Part shown: in pieces, positions 7,678-14,097 of the stretch | Position numbering within the stretch: position 1 is the stretch's first letter | Layout: each line of letters begins with the position of its first letter | From: a virus | Virus record (IMG/VR): IMGVR_UViG_3300046816_000301 | Coordinates: 1-55,164 of that record | DNA length: 55,164 nucleotides | Direction: 5' to 3' (one strand) | Notes under the pieces: generated by a model | Told to the model about the DNA's origin: nothing | The model's input: only the letters and a program-made list of their open reading frames with translations | Databases searched by the model: none | Made by a program: the position numbers and the translations under genes

Positions 7678-8099
7678 AGCGGTATTCCCGACGCCGGTAC
7701 AAAAATAAGTCCACAGACGATGGCGCGCTGGTCTCGACGATCCTCTGCCTCCGCTTGGTGAACCAAGCGGATCAGCTCCTCGCACGGCTCGATCATGCGG
7801 TGGCGCACGGTGGAGACCCGACGCCTGACATTCCCTTGAGTAAACTCAAGGCGAATGGAGATGTGCTTGGTGCCTTGACGCTGCGATAGAGCAGTGTCAA
7901 TGAGCGGTATCGACACGCCGAGATGTTGGGCAACATCCCGGCGCGGCGGGAACGGCTCGCCGGCGTCATGCAGTATAACGCAGAAGACCAGAAACTTCGC
8001 CGTCGCCACGGGCGGCCGCATGATCGGTTCCTCTTCCTGAAGCCAGGTCATGACGGCGCGCACCGCATGTTCCGAAGGGCGCGGCAGATCAACTCCCAA
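7434..8099 (-). CDS. Probable winged-helix DNA-binding protein (C-terminus uncertain)
   Basis: The start is TTG 8099 with a very strong AGGAGG on the minus strand. The first 130 residues look genuine. They have a helix-rich segment (ATAKFLVFCVILHDAGEPF) and a recognition-helix-like PPRRDVAQHLGVSIPLIDTA. A strand-like SIRLEFTQGNVRRR and a final helix (MIEPCEELIRLVHQAEAEDR) follow, as in wHTH regulators. From about residue 140 on, the frame overlaps the split XRE gene in another frame and becomes low-complexity Arg/Ser/Pro, so the natural end may have been lost. It probably belongs to the same regulatory unit. Confidence 0.45.
   Translation of the reverse strand: MGVDLPRPSEHAVRAVMTWLQEEEPIMRPPVATAKFLVFCVILHDAGEPFPPRRDVAQHLGVSIPLIDTALSQRQGTKHISIRLEFTQGNVRRRVSTVRHRMIEPCEELIRLVHQAEAEDRRDQRAIVCGLIFVPASGIPLCRWGGQTESGSGSACASCVWHAAGHRRSLSIKPCRASGSRPQRLFTRRSSKLPRRPSRGGAAPPDLRRECRARRAQHRFG
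7511..7593 (-). repeat. 83-bp palindromic insertion in the XRE gene
   Basis: The insert has imperfect inverted ends (GGAGCTTAGA at 7520 against GGAGCCTAAG read from 7597). Inside is a long hairpin: CGTCGGG (7534-7540), a TAAA bulge, GAGCCGC, loop TGGGG, GCGGCTC, CCCGACG (7564-7570). It carries stops in the repressor frame. It looks like a small non-coding palindromic element; no other copy is in the window. Confidence 0.55.
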
Positions 8100-8243
8100 G
8101 TTTTCCTCCTCTGGAAATACGCGAGCCTTGTGCTCAGCGCAGAACCTGTGTTGTGCTCCACGTTAGTCCATAAGAGCTATATTTATATGACAGCGAGGGA
8201 CAGCAAGCTACAAAATACGTCGGAGCGTAATATGGGGGTAATT

Positions 8244-8274
8244 CGCTAATCCCTTACGAGCCAAGGGATTAGCG
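8244..8274. repeat. Perfect 12-bp hairpin
   Basis: CGCTAATCCCTT (8244-8255), loop ACGAGCC, AAGGGATTAGCG (8263-8274). There is no T-run on either side. It lies between the winged-helix and zinc-ribbon genes. Confidence 0.6.
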
Positions 8275-8285
8275 GTGGATATGCC

Positions 8286-8294
8286 TGTGGATAA
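8286..8294 (-). promoter_or_regulatory. Consensus DnaA box
   Basis: TGTGGATAA is the reverse complement of the DnaA box TTATCCACA. It is the only exact copy I noticed in this island. One box between two hairpins is weak evidence for an origin. Confidence 0.35.
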
Positions 8295-8323
8295 CTCTGT
8301 GAGTAACCCGACAAGTACAAACA

Positions 8324-8353
8324 AATACAGCCGCGTCATGACGCGGCTGTATT
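8324..8353 (-). terminator. Terminator of zinc-ribbon gene (perfect 30-bp palindrome)
   Basis: AATACAGCCGCGTCA and its exact reverse complement are joined without a loop base. On the minus strand it is followed by TTTGTTTGT, 28 bp after the zinc-ribbon stop, so it works as a minus-strand terminator. Being symmetric, it could also be a protein-binding site. Confidence 0.6.
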
Positions 8354-8380
8354 GTGTGGTGTTTAGGGTGTAGCGCGGCG

Positions 8381-8686
8381 CTACAAAACTTTGTCGTGTG
8401 CCGGGACGTACATAATGTCGCAGGGTTCGTAGTCGTCGCCGCCGGCGCCGCAGTCGCGGCACCCACCGACCGAGTCGTCGCTGTCGGTGCACCATTTCTG
8501 CTTCCTGATATTCCAGAAAGCGGAGGCGTCAACTATCTTGACGCGAGCGCTGCCACAGGTGCCGCAGACCGCGAGCATTATCTCCCGCTCGCTCCCGTGC
8601 GCCTGCGCACTGCTCAGCGCACTTCGCTCGTCGCCGTCCGGCGATGACGCCGGAGGCGGAAAGATATTGTCCTCCCTGTCGTCCAT
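8381..8686 (-). CDS. Small zinc-ribbon protein carrying a structured-repeat insertion
   Basis: ATG 8686 has AGGAAAA upstream, giving 101 residues; a longer frame upstream has no ribosome site. The C-terminal half has paired cysteines (CGTCGSARVK, WCTD, CRDCG and a later C), like a two-knuckle zinc ribbon. Residues about 19-37 (DERSALSSAQAHGSEREI) are encoded by copy C of the structured repeat read in frame, so that stretch probably arose by insertion. The following palindrome acts as terminator. The role is unknown; it is possibly a transcription or nucleic-acid-binding factor. Confidence 0.65.
   Translation of the reverse strand: MDDREDNIFPPPASSPDGDERSALSSAQAHGSEREIMLAVCGTCGSARVKIVDASAFWNIRKQKWCTDSDDSVGGCRDCGAGGDDYEPCDIMYVPAHDKVL
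8579..8630 (-). repeat. Structured repeat, copy C, inside zinc-ribbon gene
   Basis: Read on the minus strand: GAGCGAA, stem GTGCGC (8617-8622), loop TGAGCAGTGCGCAG, stem GCGCAC (8597-8602), then GGGAGCGAGCGGGAGATA. It is read through in frame by the zinc-ribbon gene. Confidence 0.75.
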
Positions 8687-9069
8687 GCGTTTTTTCCTGC
8701 ATATAGGTTTTATAGATAGGTAGCTTAGCTTACGATGTTCCCTGTAGAATGCCAACGCAATAAGGCGTGAATTTAGGTTCGTAATATACATAAAATGCTA
8801 GTTATTACGAAATTTAATAACCTCGAATTTTAACCACGACGAAACGTAGCATTTTAGTGACTTCGGAAATTTATCATTCTCGTGGCGACGCGTTACGTGG
8901 GCGCCCGGCCTGGCCGGCCCCCCTTGGACAGCTACCCCCCGGGGGCCTGGCCGTGCCTTGGCCGGTGACAGAAAGCGGTGACAGAAAACCCTACCGTAGG
9001 GAATTTGGGCAGAAACTATCGGATGACACAGTAGTGAGGGTTCCCCTCGTTTTCATAGGAGATACTAAA
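8687..9069. other. Intergenic region between divergent genes
   Basis: About 200 bp of AT-rich DNA (8700-8880) next to the zinc-ribbon start is followed by a GC-rich block at 8900-8965 with CCCCCCGGGGGCC and GGCCGGCC palindromes. A 15-bp palindrome lies at 8989-9002. Promoters for both flanking genes should be here, but I see no convincing -35/-10 pair. Confidence 0.5.
8989..9002. repeat. 15-bp palindrome copy (first base A)
   Basis: CCCTACCGTAGGGA preceded by A instead of T. It lies 68 bp before the GTG of the next gene, where an operator would be expected. Confidence 0.85.
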
Positions 9070-9867
9070 GTGAGTGAGAAGAAATTGACTGGAAAGCTGT
9101 TGGTCGCCGATATTGTCGGGAAGCAAATCGCAACTCTTGAAGACGTTTACGCTGACGTGAACGTTGCGACCGATGGTCTTAGTGTCGCCAACAAGGCAGC
9201 ATCCGCCGAGCGCCGCACCATAATGGATAACTGCGCTGCACTCGCACTTACGCACAACTTCACGGCTGAGGAAATAAAGCTTGGCGTAGAGGCAGCAATC
9301 ACCAGCTACAAGGGCAATGCGCTGGCACAAAAGACGCTCGACAACATCAAGAGCGAACTTAAGTCCGTAATGCATCCAAACGTTCGAGCCAAGCTGCCAG
9401 AACTACGCAAACTTGCGAAGAGCGTCATCGCCGATAAGACGCGGTATGCCGATCTTGCTGACGCATTTAGCGGCAGGGAAGATTTCATCGTGGCACGCGT
9501 TGCGGCTGACGCTGCCAAAGCGCGCCACGATTTGAAGGAACCGCCAGTCACAGTTGAGGGTCTACGGTCGCTTGTGACCAAACGTGACACGGCACGTTCG
9601 CAAAGCATCCCGCGCGTAAAGGGTAAGCTGAAGACGATGATAACCATCTGCAACGAGGCGGAAGCTATCCTTAAGCTGCCGCAGTTCGCCAAGATCCGAG
9701 TACTATGCGAAGCGTTGAACGATGACGCTACCCTAAAGGCGGCGCTCGCCAAATACATAACGGAAACGAAAAACGCCAGCAACCTGCGCGGCGCGAACGG
9801 CAAGGAAAAGGCCGCACCTGCGGAAGGCGCGAGTGATATGGATGACGTGCTAAACGACGCGGCCTAG
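9070..9867 (+). CDS. Hypothetical protein, 265 aa
   Basis: I chose GTG 9070 because AGGAGA lies 10 bases upstream; a frame open to 8857 runs through intergenic GC hairpins. The protein is mostly helical and lysine-rich, with an N-terminal strand region (KKLTGKLLVADIVGKQIATL), repeated amphipathic helices (TAEEIKLGVEAAITSYKG, KLPELRKLAKSVIADK) and an acidic end (SDMDDVLNDAA). It has no signal peptide or membrane segment. It is monocistronic between its own operator-like palindrome and a double terminator. The base composition is less GC-biased at third positions than its neighbours, suggesting later acquisition. I recognise no family. Confidence 0.7.
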   Translation: MSEKKLTGKLLVADIVGKQIATLEDVYADVNVATDGLSVANKAASAERRTIMDNCAALALTHNFTAEEIKLGVEAAITSYKGNALAQKTLDNIKSELKSVMHPNVRAKLPELRKLAKSVIADKTRYADLADAFSGREDFIVARVAADAAKARHDLKEPPVTVEGLRSLVTKRDTARSQSIPRVKGKLKTMITICNEAEAILKLPQFAKIRVLCEALNDDATLKAALAKYITETKNASNLRGANGKEKAAPAEGASDMDDVLNDAA

Positions 9868-9892
9868 CAAACCGCACTACCTACACCTACCC

Positions 9893-9921
9893 TGCCCCCA
9901 GTGAAAACTGGGGGCATTTTT
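9893..9921 (+). terminator. Rho-independent terminator
   Basis: TGCCCCCAGT-GAAA-ACTGGGGGCA followed by TTTTTGCG, 26 bp after the preceding stop. This is a textbook GNRA-looped terminator. Confidence 0.92.
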
Positions 9922-9966
9922 GCGTTTAAAACGCAACGGTATCGTGGCGTTGATAAACCATCTAGG

Positions 9967-9995
9967 AAGGCCGCCAGTGCGGCCTTTTGTGTTTT
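9967..9995 (+). terminator. Second tandem terminator
   Basis: AAGGCCGC-CAGT-GCGGCCTT followed by TTGTGTTTT. It backs up the terminator 50 bp upstream. Confidence 0.8.
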
Positions 9996-10635
9996 GGCTA
10001 GGGAGGTACCTGCGACACGCTAGACCCTACTCACGCGCCACGAGGCGCCGGCGCTGGCCTATTCTACGCGTGACCCATGCCCTACAAGTCCTATAGACGC
10101 CCTGCCGACGCCGTGCCGACGCCGTGCCGACACGGTGTAAGTAACACAGCGCAAGTGTCACTCCAAAAACCTACACTGTCACGTCGCAGTAGTTGGGAAA
10201 CTAGATAGTAATTCGCCACTACGAGGGTATAACATACTGATAACGCGTAATCTTACGCGTTCCGCCGAAACGCGAGCGATGGAAGAGAGCTGAATTAGTC
10301 CGCACGTTTTACGATAGGACGCGGCGCCGTACCCGACAATTTTATCCGTAAGACGCGAACTAGGGGCAAACACGGGGTATAAACCGCTGATATTTATATA
10401 TATTATTTTAAGACTATTATTATTATTATACTAACTCGGTTTGACGATACGTGGATTTAGTCGATTTCCTAATTGCTATGGTCGCCGTCGATGTCTCTTT
10501 ATGTACCCCTATCTTTCCGGTTTAGATTAATAGAGTAGGTACTAATAGAAAAACATTGTTTGTTATGAATGGTTTAAACCCCCGGCATTATTCTAGGATG
10601 CTGACATTGCGACGCTGAATTTGCTACCCACAAAA
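9996..10635. other. Gene-free AT-rich region, candidate origin or control region
   Basis: I see no convincing gene here. The stretch has a tandem GCCGACGCCGT repeat (10101-10135), the sequence AAGTGTCACTCC at 10153, and a perfect hairpin AACGCGTAA-TC-TTACGCGTT at 10242-10261. It also has a very AT-rich tract at 10388-10432. It ends at a 15-bp palindrome and the direct-repeat array. An AT-rich tract beside an iteron-like array is typical of replication origins, but no DnaA box cluster is visible. Confidence 0.5.
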
Positions 10636-10650
10636 TCCCTACGGTAGGGA
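10636..10650. repeat. 15-bp palindrome copy (TCCCTACGGTAGGGA)
   Basis: A perfect copy with G centre, abutting the first repeat of the TGACCCC array without a gap. Confidence 0.9.
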
Positions 10651-10900
10651 ATGACCCCTATTTGGCGCTTAGCCGCTACCATAAAAATATTATTTCTATA
10701 AAGTGACCCCTATTTGGCGGATGCTATCGTCGAAAGTGACCCCTATTTGGCGGATGCGAGTGTGAAAGTGACCCCTATTTGGAGCGTGCGATGTCGAGTG
10801 TGACCCCTCAATCGTCGCGTATCAAGATCACTTTGACCCCTATTTTGGAGCGTAGGGTCCGCGACACGCAGATTGCAGCCGGAAATGTGACCCCTTTTTC
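10651..10900 (+). repeat. Iteron-like array of seven TGACCCC repeats
   Basis: The core (G)TGACCCCTATTTGG starts at 10651, 10703, 10736, 10768, 10800, 10833 and 10887. Spacings are 52, 33, 32, 32, 33 and 54 bp, close to three or five helical turns, so all copies face the same side of the DNA. Repeats two and three share GTGACCCCTATTTGGCGGAT. The last three lie inside the RHH gene and encode its VTP, LTP and VTP residues. The array could be an operator or a replication origin. Confidence 0.8.
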
Positions 10901-10994
10901 GCGCTTCATCGTGCATCTGATCGAGCGCGGACTGGATCAGCTCGACGCGGAATTGATAGGAGAGGAGCAAACGGATGAGCAAGAGGAAGCGTAA
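10791..10994 (+). CDS. Ribbon-helix-helix (CopG-like) DNA-binding protein
   Basis: This 67-residue protein has a strand (RIKITLTPILE), helix 1 (RRVRDTQIAAG) and helix 2 (TPFSRFIVHLIERGLDQL), the order of RHH/CopG repressors, which bind DNA as dimers through the strand. The C-terminus is acidic (EEQTDEQEEA). ATG 10791 uses the GGAG of the fourth array repeat as Shine-Dalgarno; TTG 10779 is an alternative. The gene lies within the repeat array, so autoregulation by binding those repeats is the simplest idea. A plasmid-like replication-control role is also possible. The end overlaps the next gene. Confidence 0.7.
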   Translation: MSSVTPQSSRIKITLTPILERRVRDTQIAAGNVTPFSRFIVHLIERGLDQLDAELIGEEQTDEQEEA

Positions 10995-11169
10995 ACGCAC
11001 CGTAAAAACATCCACCGTAGAAATAGGTATGTGGTCGAGACCGGGGTTCCGTCGAGTGGAACCCCTGTCTTCACCGCTCGCAGGTACCTTAGACTACGAT
11101 CAGCTCGGCCGTCACCGTCATACACTAAACGAACTACGTGACCGGAGGAAAGGTTATGTCACTTACTAA
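10975..11169 (+). CDS. Small basic protein, 64 aa
   Basis: ATG 10975 has GGAGAGGAG just upstream and overlaps the RHH gene by 20 bases. The product starts with a very basic SKRKRKRTVK and has an Arg-rich end. It contains no recognised domain and may bind nucleic acid. The end overlaps the next gene. Confidence 0.6.
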   Translation: MSKRKRKRTVKTSTVEIGMWSRPGFRRVEPLSSPLAGTLDYDQLGRHRHTLNELRDRRKGYVTY

Positions 11170-11413
11170 GCTGACCGTAATGCAAGAGGTCGTGTTACAC
11201 CGCGACGTGAGCCTAGCGCTGCGCTCGACGCTGCGCGACTGCGAGAACGGTATGCCGGAAGAGTTGGTAGTAAACTCGCTCGCGCTTAATAATGTCCCGG
11301 TCGAGATCACGCGCGGCGTGATCGCGTTGCTTCTTAATGCTGAGTGGATCGCCCGTCGAGATGGGCGCTTGTACTATGTGAGTTACGACGAAACAAAGGA
11401 TCAAAAACTATGA
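11156..11413 (+). CDS. Small protein with winged-helix-like pattern
   Basis: ATG 11156 follows GGAGGAAAGGTT. The 85 residues run through helices (LRSTLRDCENGMPEELVVNS; VEITRGVIALLLNAEWI) and end in a hairpin-like RRDGRLYYVSYDE. Helices followed by a beta-wing suggest a small wHTH regulator. That is a structural impression only. Confidence 0.6.
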   Translation: MSLTKLTVMQEVVLHRDVSLALRSTLRDCENGMPEELVVNSLALNNVPVEITRGVIALLLNAEWIARRDGRLYYVSYDETKDQKL

Positions 11414-11449
11414 CCGATCAGAGGTATACTTGGTAAAACAAAGTAATAC

Positions 11450-11478
11450 TTGACATTTACAATAACGTGTGGTATAAT
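11450..11478 (+). promoter_or_regulatory. Consensus sigma-70 promoter of the early operon
   Basis: TTGACA (11450-11455), a 17-bp spacer and TATAAT (11473-11478) match the vegetative promoter exactly. Transcription should start near 11485 and read into the long plus-strand operon. A 15-bp palindrome at 11506-11520 lies in the expected 5' leader, suited to a repressor site or leader hairpin. Confidence 0.85.
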
Positions 11479-11505
11479 CAAAATAAAACCCAAGTAACCG
11501 CAAAT

Positions 11506-11520
11506 TCCCTACTGTAGGGA
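11506..11520. repeat. 15-bp palindrome copy (TCCCTACTGTAGGGA)
   Basis: A perfect copy with T centre, between the consensus promoter and the first ribosome site of the early operon. Confidence 0.9.
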
Positions 11521-11540
11521 AAATCTTTAGGAGAGTAGAA

Positions 11541-11576
11541 ATGGACGAGTTGAACATGACAGACTGTCGAGTTTGA
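11541..11576 (+). CDS. Possible leader peptide, 11 aa
   Basis: ATG 11541 has a good Shine-Dalgarno (AGGAGAG) and encodes MDELNMTDCRV, then TGA one base before the next ATG. The strong ribosome site belongs to this mini-ORF, so the next gene is probably translated by coupling. Confidence 0.45.
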   Translation: MDELNMTDCRV

Positions 11577-11577
11577 G

Positions 11578-11718
11578 ATGACCGACACAATGGAAAACTT
11601 CCTTGCCGATCTTCGTTTCATTCTGTCAACGCGCGGTGCTTTGCGGCATCAGCCGCTTGTGCGCAGCCATTTCTGGCGTCGGCTCGAAGAATTGCGCGGG
11701 CGAGCGGCTTTTCGATAA
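11578..11718 (+). CDS. Hypothetical small basic protein, 46 aa
   Basis: It opens one base after the leader-peptide stop, with no Shine-Dalgarno of its own. The product is helical and Arg-rich (HFWRRLEELRGRAAFR). It is the first gene behind the strong early promoter, a slot often used for host-takeover proteins. No family was recognised. Confidence 0.5.
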   Translation: MTDTMENFLADLRFILSTRGALRHQPLVRSHFWRRLEELRGRAAFR

Positions 11719-11776
11719 AACCGCAGTCGCGGCCAAGGTGGGCGCGCGCTGTAACCCTTAACCAAGGAGAGACTAA

Positions 11777-12073
11777 ATGACTGAGTATGTTTCCGAGTTC
11801 GGCAAACGGTGGGACGCTCGTGTCCCGCGAGGTGATATTCACTGGTACATGGGTCGCGTCCACGTCGCCACGTCCGACGAAGACGTCGCGGCCGATATCC
11901 GCAAGCGCTGTACCGCGCCGGGTTTCACCGAGACGCTTATCAAGGCGTCGATCAGGTATGCGCTCGTGTGTCACAAGCGCAATCGTCAGCTATACCACTA
12001 CGTCGCCCATCCGCGTGGCGACGCAGAGCTGCGCCACAACATGGACCGTTGGCAGAGGGAGCTAAAGCGGTGA
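11777..12073 (+). CDS. Hypothetical protein, 98 aa
   Basis: AAGGAGAG precedes ATG 11777. The protein combines strands (GDIHWYMGRVHVATSD) with helices (DEDVAADIRKRC; FTETLIKASIRYALVCHK) and ends in a basic helix. It has two Cys and many aromatic residues. It overlaps the following GTG gene. No family was recognised. Confidence 0.65.
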   Translation: MTEYVSEFGKRWDARVPRGDIHWYMGRVHVATSDEDVAADIRKRCTAPGFTETLIKASIRYALVCHKRNRQLYHYVAHPRGDAELRHNMDRWQRELKR

Positions 12074-12264
12074 AGAAACTGCACTGTGAAGCTCGCTCGG
12101 CTCCACTGGCTGAGCCTGTCGGGTTGTGTAAGCGCGGCAGCGTGTTTACGACGATCACCCGTCGCGCGTTCGACCGTGTCGTGCCGGCGCGAGCGTGCGC
12201 GAAGTGCAGCTACCAGCTGCGCAAGCTCAAGCGCGGTGCTACCGCGCCCACTTGGTACAGATAA
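12070..12264 (+). CDS. Small Cys-containing protein, 64 aa
   Basis: GTG 12070 overlaps the previous stop. The product has C..., GLC and CAKC, a possible single zinc site, in a basic background (RRAFDRVVPARACAKCSYQL). An overlapping plus-two frame from ATG 12086 exists but has no ribosome site. Confidence 0.5.
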   Translation: MKKLHCEARSAPLAEPVGLCKRGSVFTTITRRAFDRVVPARACAKCSYQLRKLKRGATAPTWYR

Positions 12265-12278
12265 TATAGGAGTGATAG

Positions 12279-12500
12279 ATGTCTGAATTGTTCGTAGGTA
12301 TCATGTTCGTCGGGTCGTGGGTGTTCTTCGCGGCGATAACAGAACCGCCGTGGGTAGGCGTGTTCCTCATCGGGTTGGCATCGTGCGGCGGGCTGTACGG
12401 TCTCGCCAACCACGTCGACGCATCTGCTTGGCAAGCGTGGGGCGGCATCATGCTGCTCGGCGTCGTCATCCTGATCGGCCAATACAAATACGGCCGTTAA
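12279..12500 (+). CDS. Small inner-membrane protein, three TM segments
   Basis: ATG 12279 follows TATAGGAGTGATAG. The 73 residues contain three hydrophobic helices (about 4-20, 25-43, 53-69) with few charges and end YKYGR. It could act in superinfection exclusion or membrane association of replication; no family was recognised. Confidence 0.65.
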   Translation: MSELFVGIMFVGSWVFFAAITEPPWVGVFLIGLASCGGLYGLANHVDASAWQAWGGIMLLGVVILIGQYKYGR

Positions 12501-12505
12501 ACCCG

Positions 12506-12520
12506 TCCCTACCGTAGGGA
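12506..12520. repeat. 15-bp palindrome copy (TCCCTACCGTAGGGA)
   Basis: A perfect copy, six bases after one stop and 19 before the next ATG. Confidence 0.9.
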
Positions 12521-12539
12521 CTTTTTAGGAGCATGAAAA

Positions 12540-12719
12540 ATGGCACGTTATGAGGTTCGGGTTGTCTATCGCGGTCTGTCTAACTTCATCGTCGAGGCCG
12601 CGACGCCGGAAGAGGCCAAGGAGAAGGCACGGGAGATGTTCAACAACGGCGAGGAGGCGCCGGTGCTCGGCAACGAGTGGGAAGAGATCGACACCGTTCA
12701 CATGCCTATCCAGATCTAA
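12540..12719 (+). CDS. Hypothetical protein, 59 aa, beta-alpha-beta-like
   Basis: The segments read MARYEVRVVYRGLSNFIVEA (strand-strand), TPEEAKEKAREMF (helix) and EEIDTVHMPIQI (strand). TAGGAG lies upstream of the ATG. It resembles the small single-domain proteins common in phage early operons. It immediately precedes the AAA+ gene. Confidence 0.6.
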   Translation: MARYEVRVVYRGLSNFIVEAATPEEAKEKAREMFNNGEEAPVLGNEWEEIDTVHMPIQI

Positions 12720-12736
12720 ACTCAGGAGAACTTCAA

Positions 12737-13993
12737 ATGAACTTATCAGAAGCAAAACAGGTGATGCTGCGCACCCACATCGGCGCGATCGAGCATGAGC
12801 TGCGAGCGGTCTCCATCACGATGGAGAGCATGCCTGGCGTGGGTAAGAGCGAGGCGCTCTTCCAGTACGCGCAGATGCTCGCGCACCGCCTCAACGAACC
12901 CGTCGGGGTCGTTGTCTGCATGCTCGCGTCCATCAGCTCGGCCGATGTTCGCGGGTTCATGATCCCCATGCGTGGATCTCCACCCAAGAGCGTGTTCTCG
13001 CTCCCGCCGTGGTACCCCACCAACGACGAAGAGGAGGTGGACGGGGAGGTCACAACCAAATCGGTGAACTACTGGGTGATTGACCCGTCGGGTCAGTGGT
13101 ACCGCGAAAGCGGTTGGCACGACGCGATGCCCGAGACGGGGATCGTGTTCCTCGACGAGTGGGGCCAGGCCGAGGAGGACGTCAAGAAGCCCGCAGCTGA
13201 ACTCCAGCTTAATGGGAACGTCGGGACCCACCGGCTCCCCATCAAGTGGCGCGTCGTCGCCGCGCAGAACCGCACGAGCGACCGCTCGGGTGTCATGCGT
13301 GAGATGATGCACATTATTAATAGGAGGATGTTGTTAAAAATAGATAGCTCCGTCCCGACGTGGCTGCAGTGGACCGACGAGCAGGTGGGCTTTATGCGGC
13401 CACACTTTATGACCGTCGCGTTCGCGAGACAAAATCCCGATATTGTCTTCAGGGACTCAGTTCCTGATGGCACCGATCCCTACTGCACACCTAGAACACT
13501 GTGCATGATGGATCGCACGTTGAGGATGTTGGTGGAGTACGAGCCTCGCAGGCTCGATCCTTCGGGAAGCTCGGCGAGCAGTGCGCAGCCGAGCGGGAGC
13601 GAGTGGGAAAAAGAACTCCCCACTGATGATATAGCGAGGGAGTGCGCAGCGGGATTGATCGGCGGCGCGGCCGCCGGTCAGTTCATGACCTTCCTCAAGT
13701 ACTTCGACCTCCTGCCCACGATCGAGGAGATCATAGATGATCCGAGTGAGGCAAAACTCCCGTCGGGTCACGACGCCCAGATGGTCGCGGCGTTTATGCT
13801 AGCTCATCATATTGATGAGCAGAACGCCGATCCGTTCCTGAAGTACATTTTCAGGATGGTCCCCGAGATGCAGATACTCAGCGTGCAGATCGTCAACGCC
13901 GATCCCAAGCGGGCGCAGTTTTTGTATCCGCTGCCGGGGTTCCAGCGCTTCCTCACCCAGCACAAAGATCTGCTGGTCGGGAGTTACATGTGA
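12737..13993 (+). CDS. MoxR-type AAA+ ATPase
   Basis: ATG 12737 has CAGGAGAA upstream, giving 418 residues. Walker A is PGVGKSE (33-39) and Walker B is GIVFLDEWGQ (about 135-144). A sensor-like VVAAQNRTSDRSG follows, with the double arginine NRRMLL after it, all as in MoxR ATPases. These remodel protein complexes together with a VWA-domain partner, here encoded at 15413. Residues about 276-292 (SGSSASSAQPSGSEWEK) are encoded by copy D of the structured repeat read in frame, between two helical parts. Given phage context, an assembly or host-remodelling chaperone is plausible; the substrate is unknown. Confidence 0.85.
   Translation: MNLSEAKQVMLRTHIGAIEHELRAVSITMESMPGVGKSEALFQYAQMLAHRLNEPVGVVVCMLASISSADVRGFMIPMRGSPPKSVFSLPPWYPTNDEEEVDGEVTTKSVNYWVIDPSGQWYRESGWHDAMPETGIVFLDEWGQAEEDVKKPAAELQLNGNVGTHRLPIKWRVVAAQNRTSDRSGVMREMMHIINRRMLLKIDSSVPTWLQWTDEQVGFMRPHFMTVAFARQNPDIVFRDSVPDGTDPYCTPRTLCMMDRTLRMLVEYEPRRLDPSGSSASSAQPSGSEWEKELPTDDIARECAAGLIGGAAAGQFMTFLKYFDLLPTIEEIIDDPSEAKLPSGHDAQMVAAFMLAHHIDEQNADPFLKYIFRMVPEMQILSVQIVNADPKRAQFLYPLPGFQRFLTQHKDLLVGSYM
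13564..13611 (+). repeat. Structured repeat, copy D, inside the MoxR gene
   Basis: GGAAG, stem GCTCGG (13569-13574), loop CGAGCAGTGCGCAG, stem CCGAGC (13589-13594), then GGGAGCGAGTGGGAAAAA. The 5' flank has diverged from GAGCGAAG. The 6-bp stem is perfect but different in sequence from copies A, C and E. Confidence 0.75.
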
Positions 13994-14097
13994 TCGAGCA
14001 TCGATCGCATGTCCCGCCATGCGTTTCCCCGATCAGGGGATACGTTGATCGGAAGCTACATGTAGCTTAACGTGTATCAAATATAGGAGCTGTAGAA

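Noticed and set aside
10179-10373. 64-codon minus-strand frame in the gene-free region
   Set aside because: No ribosome site, ordinary composition for random frame, and it crosses hairpins and AT-rich control DNA.
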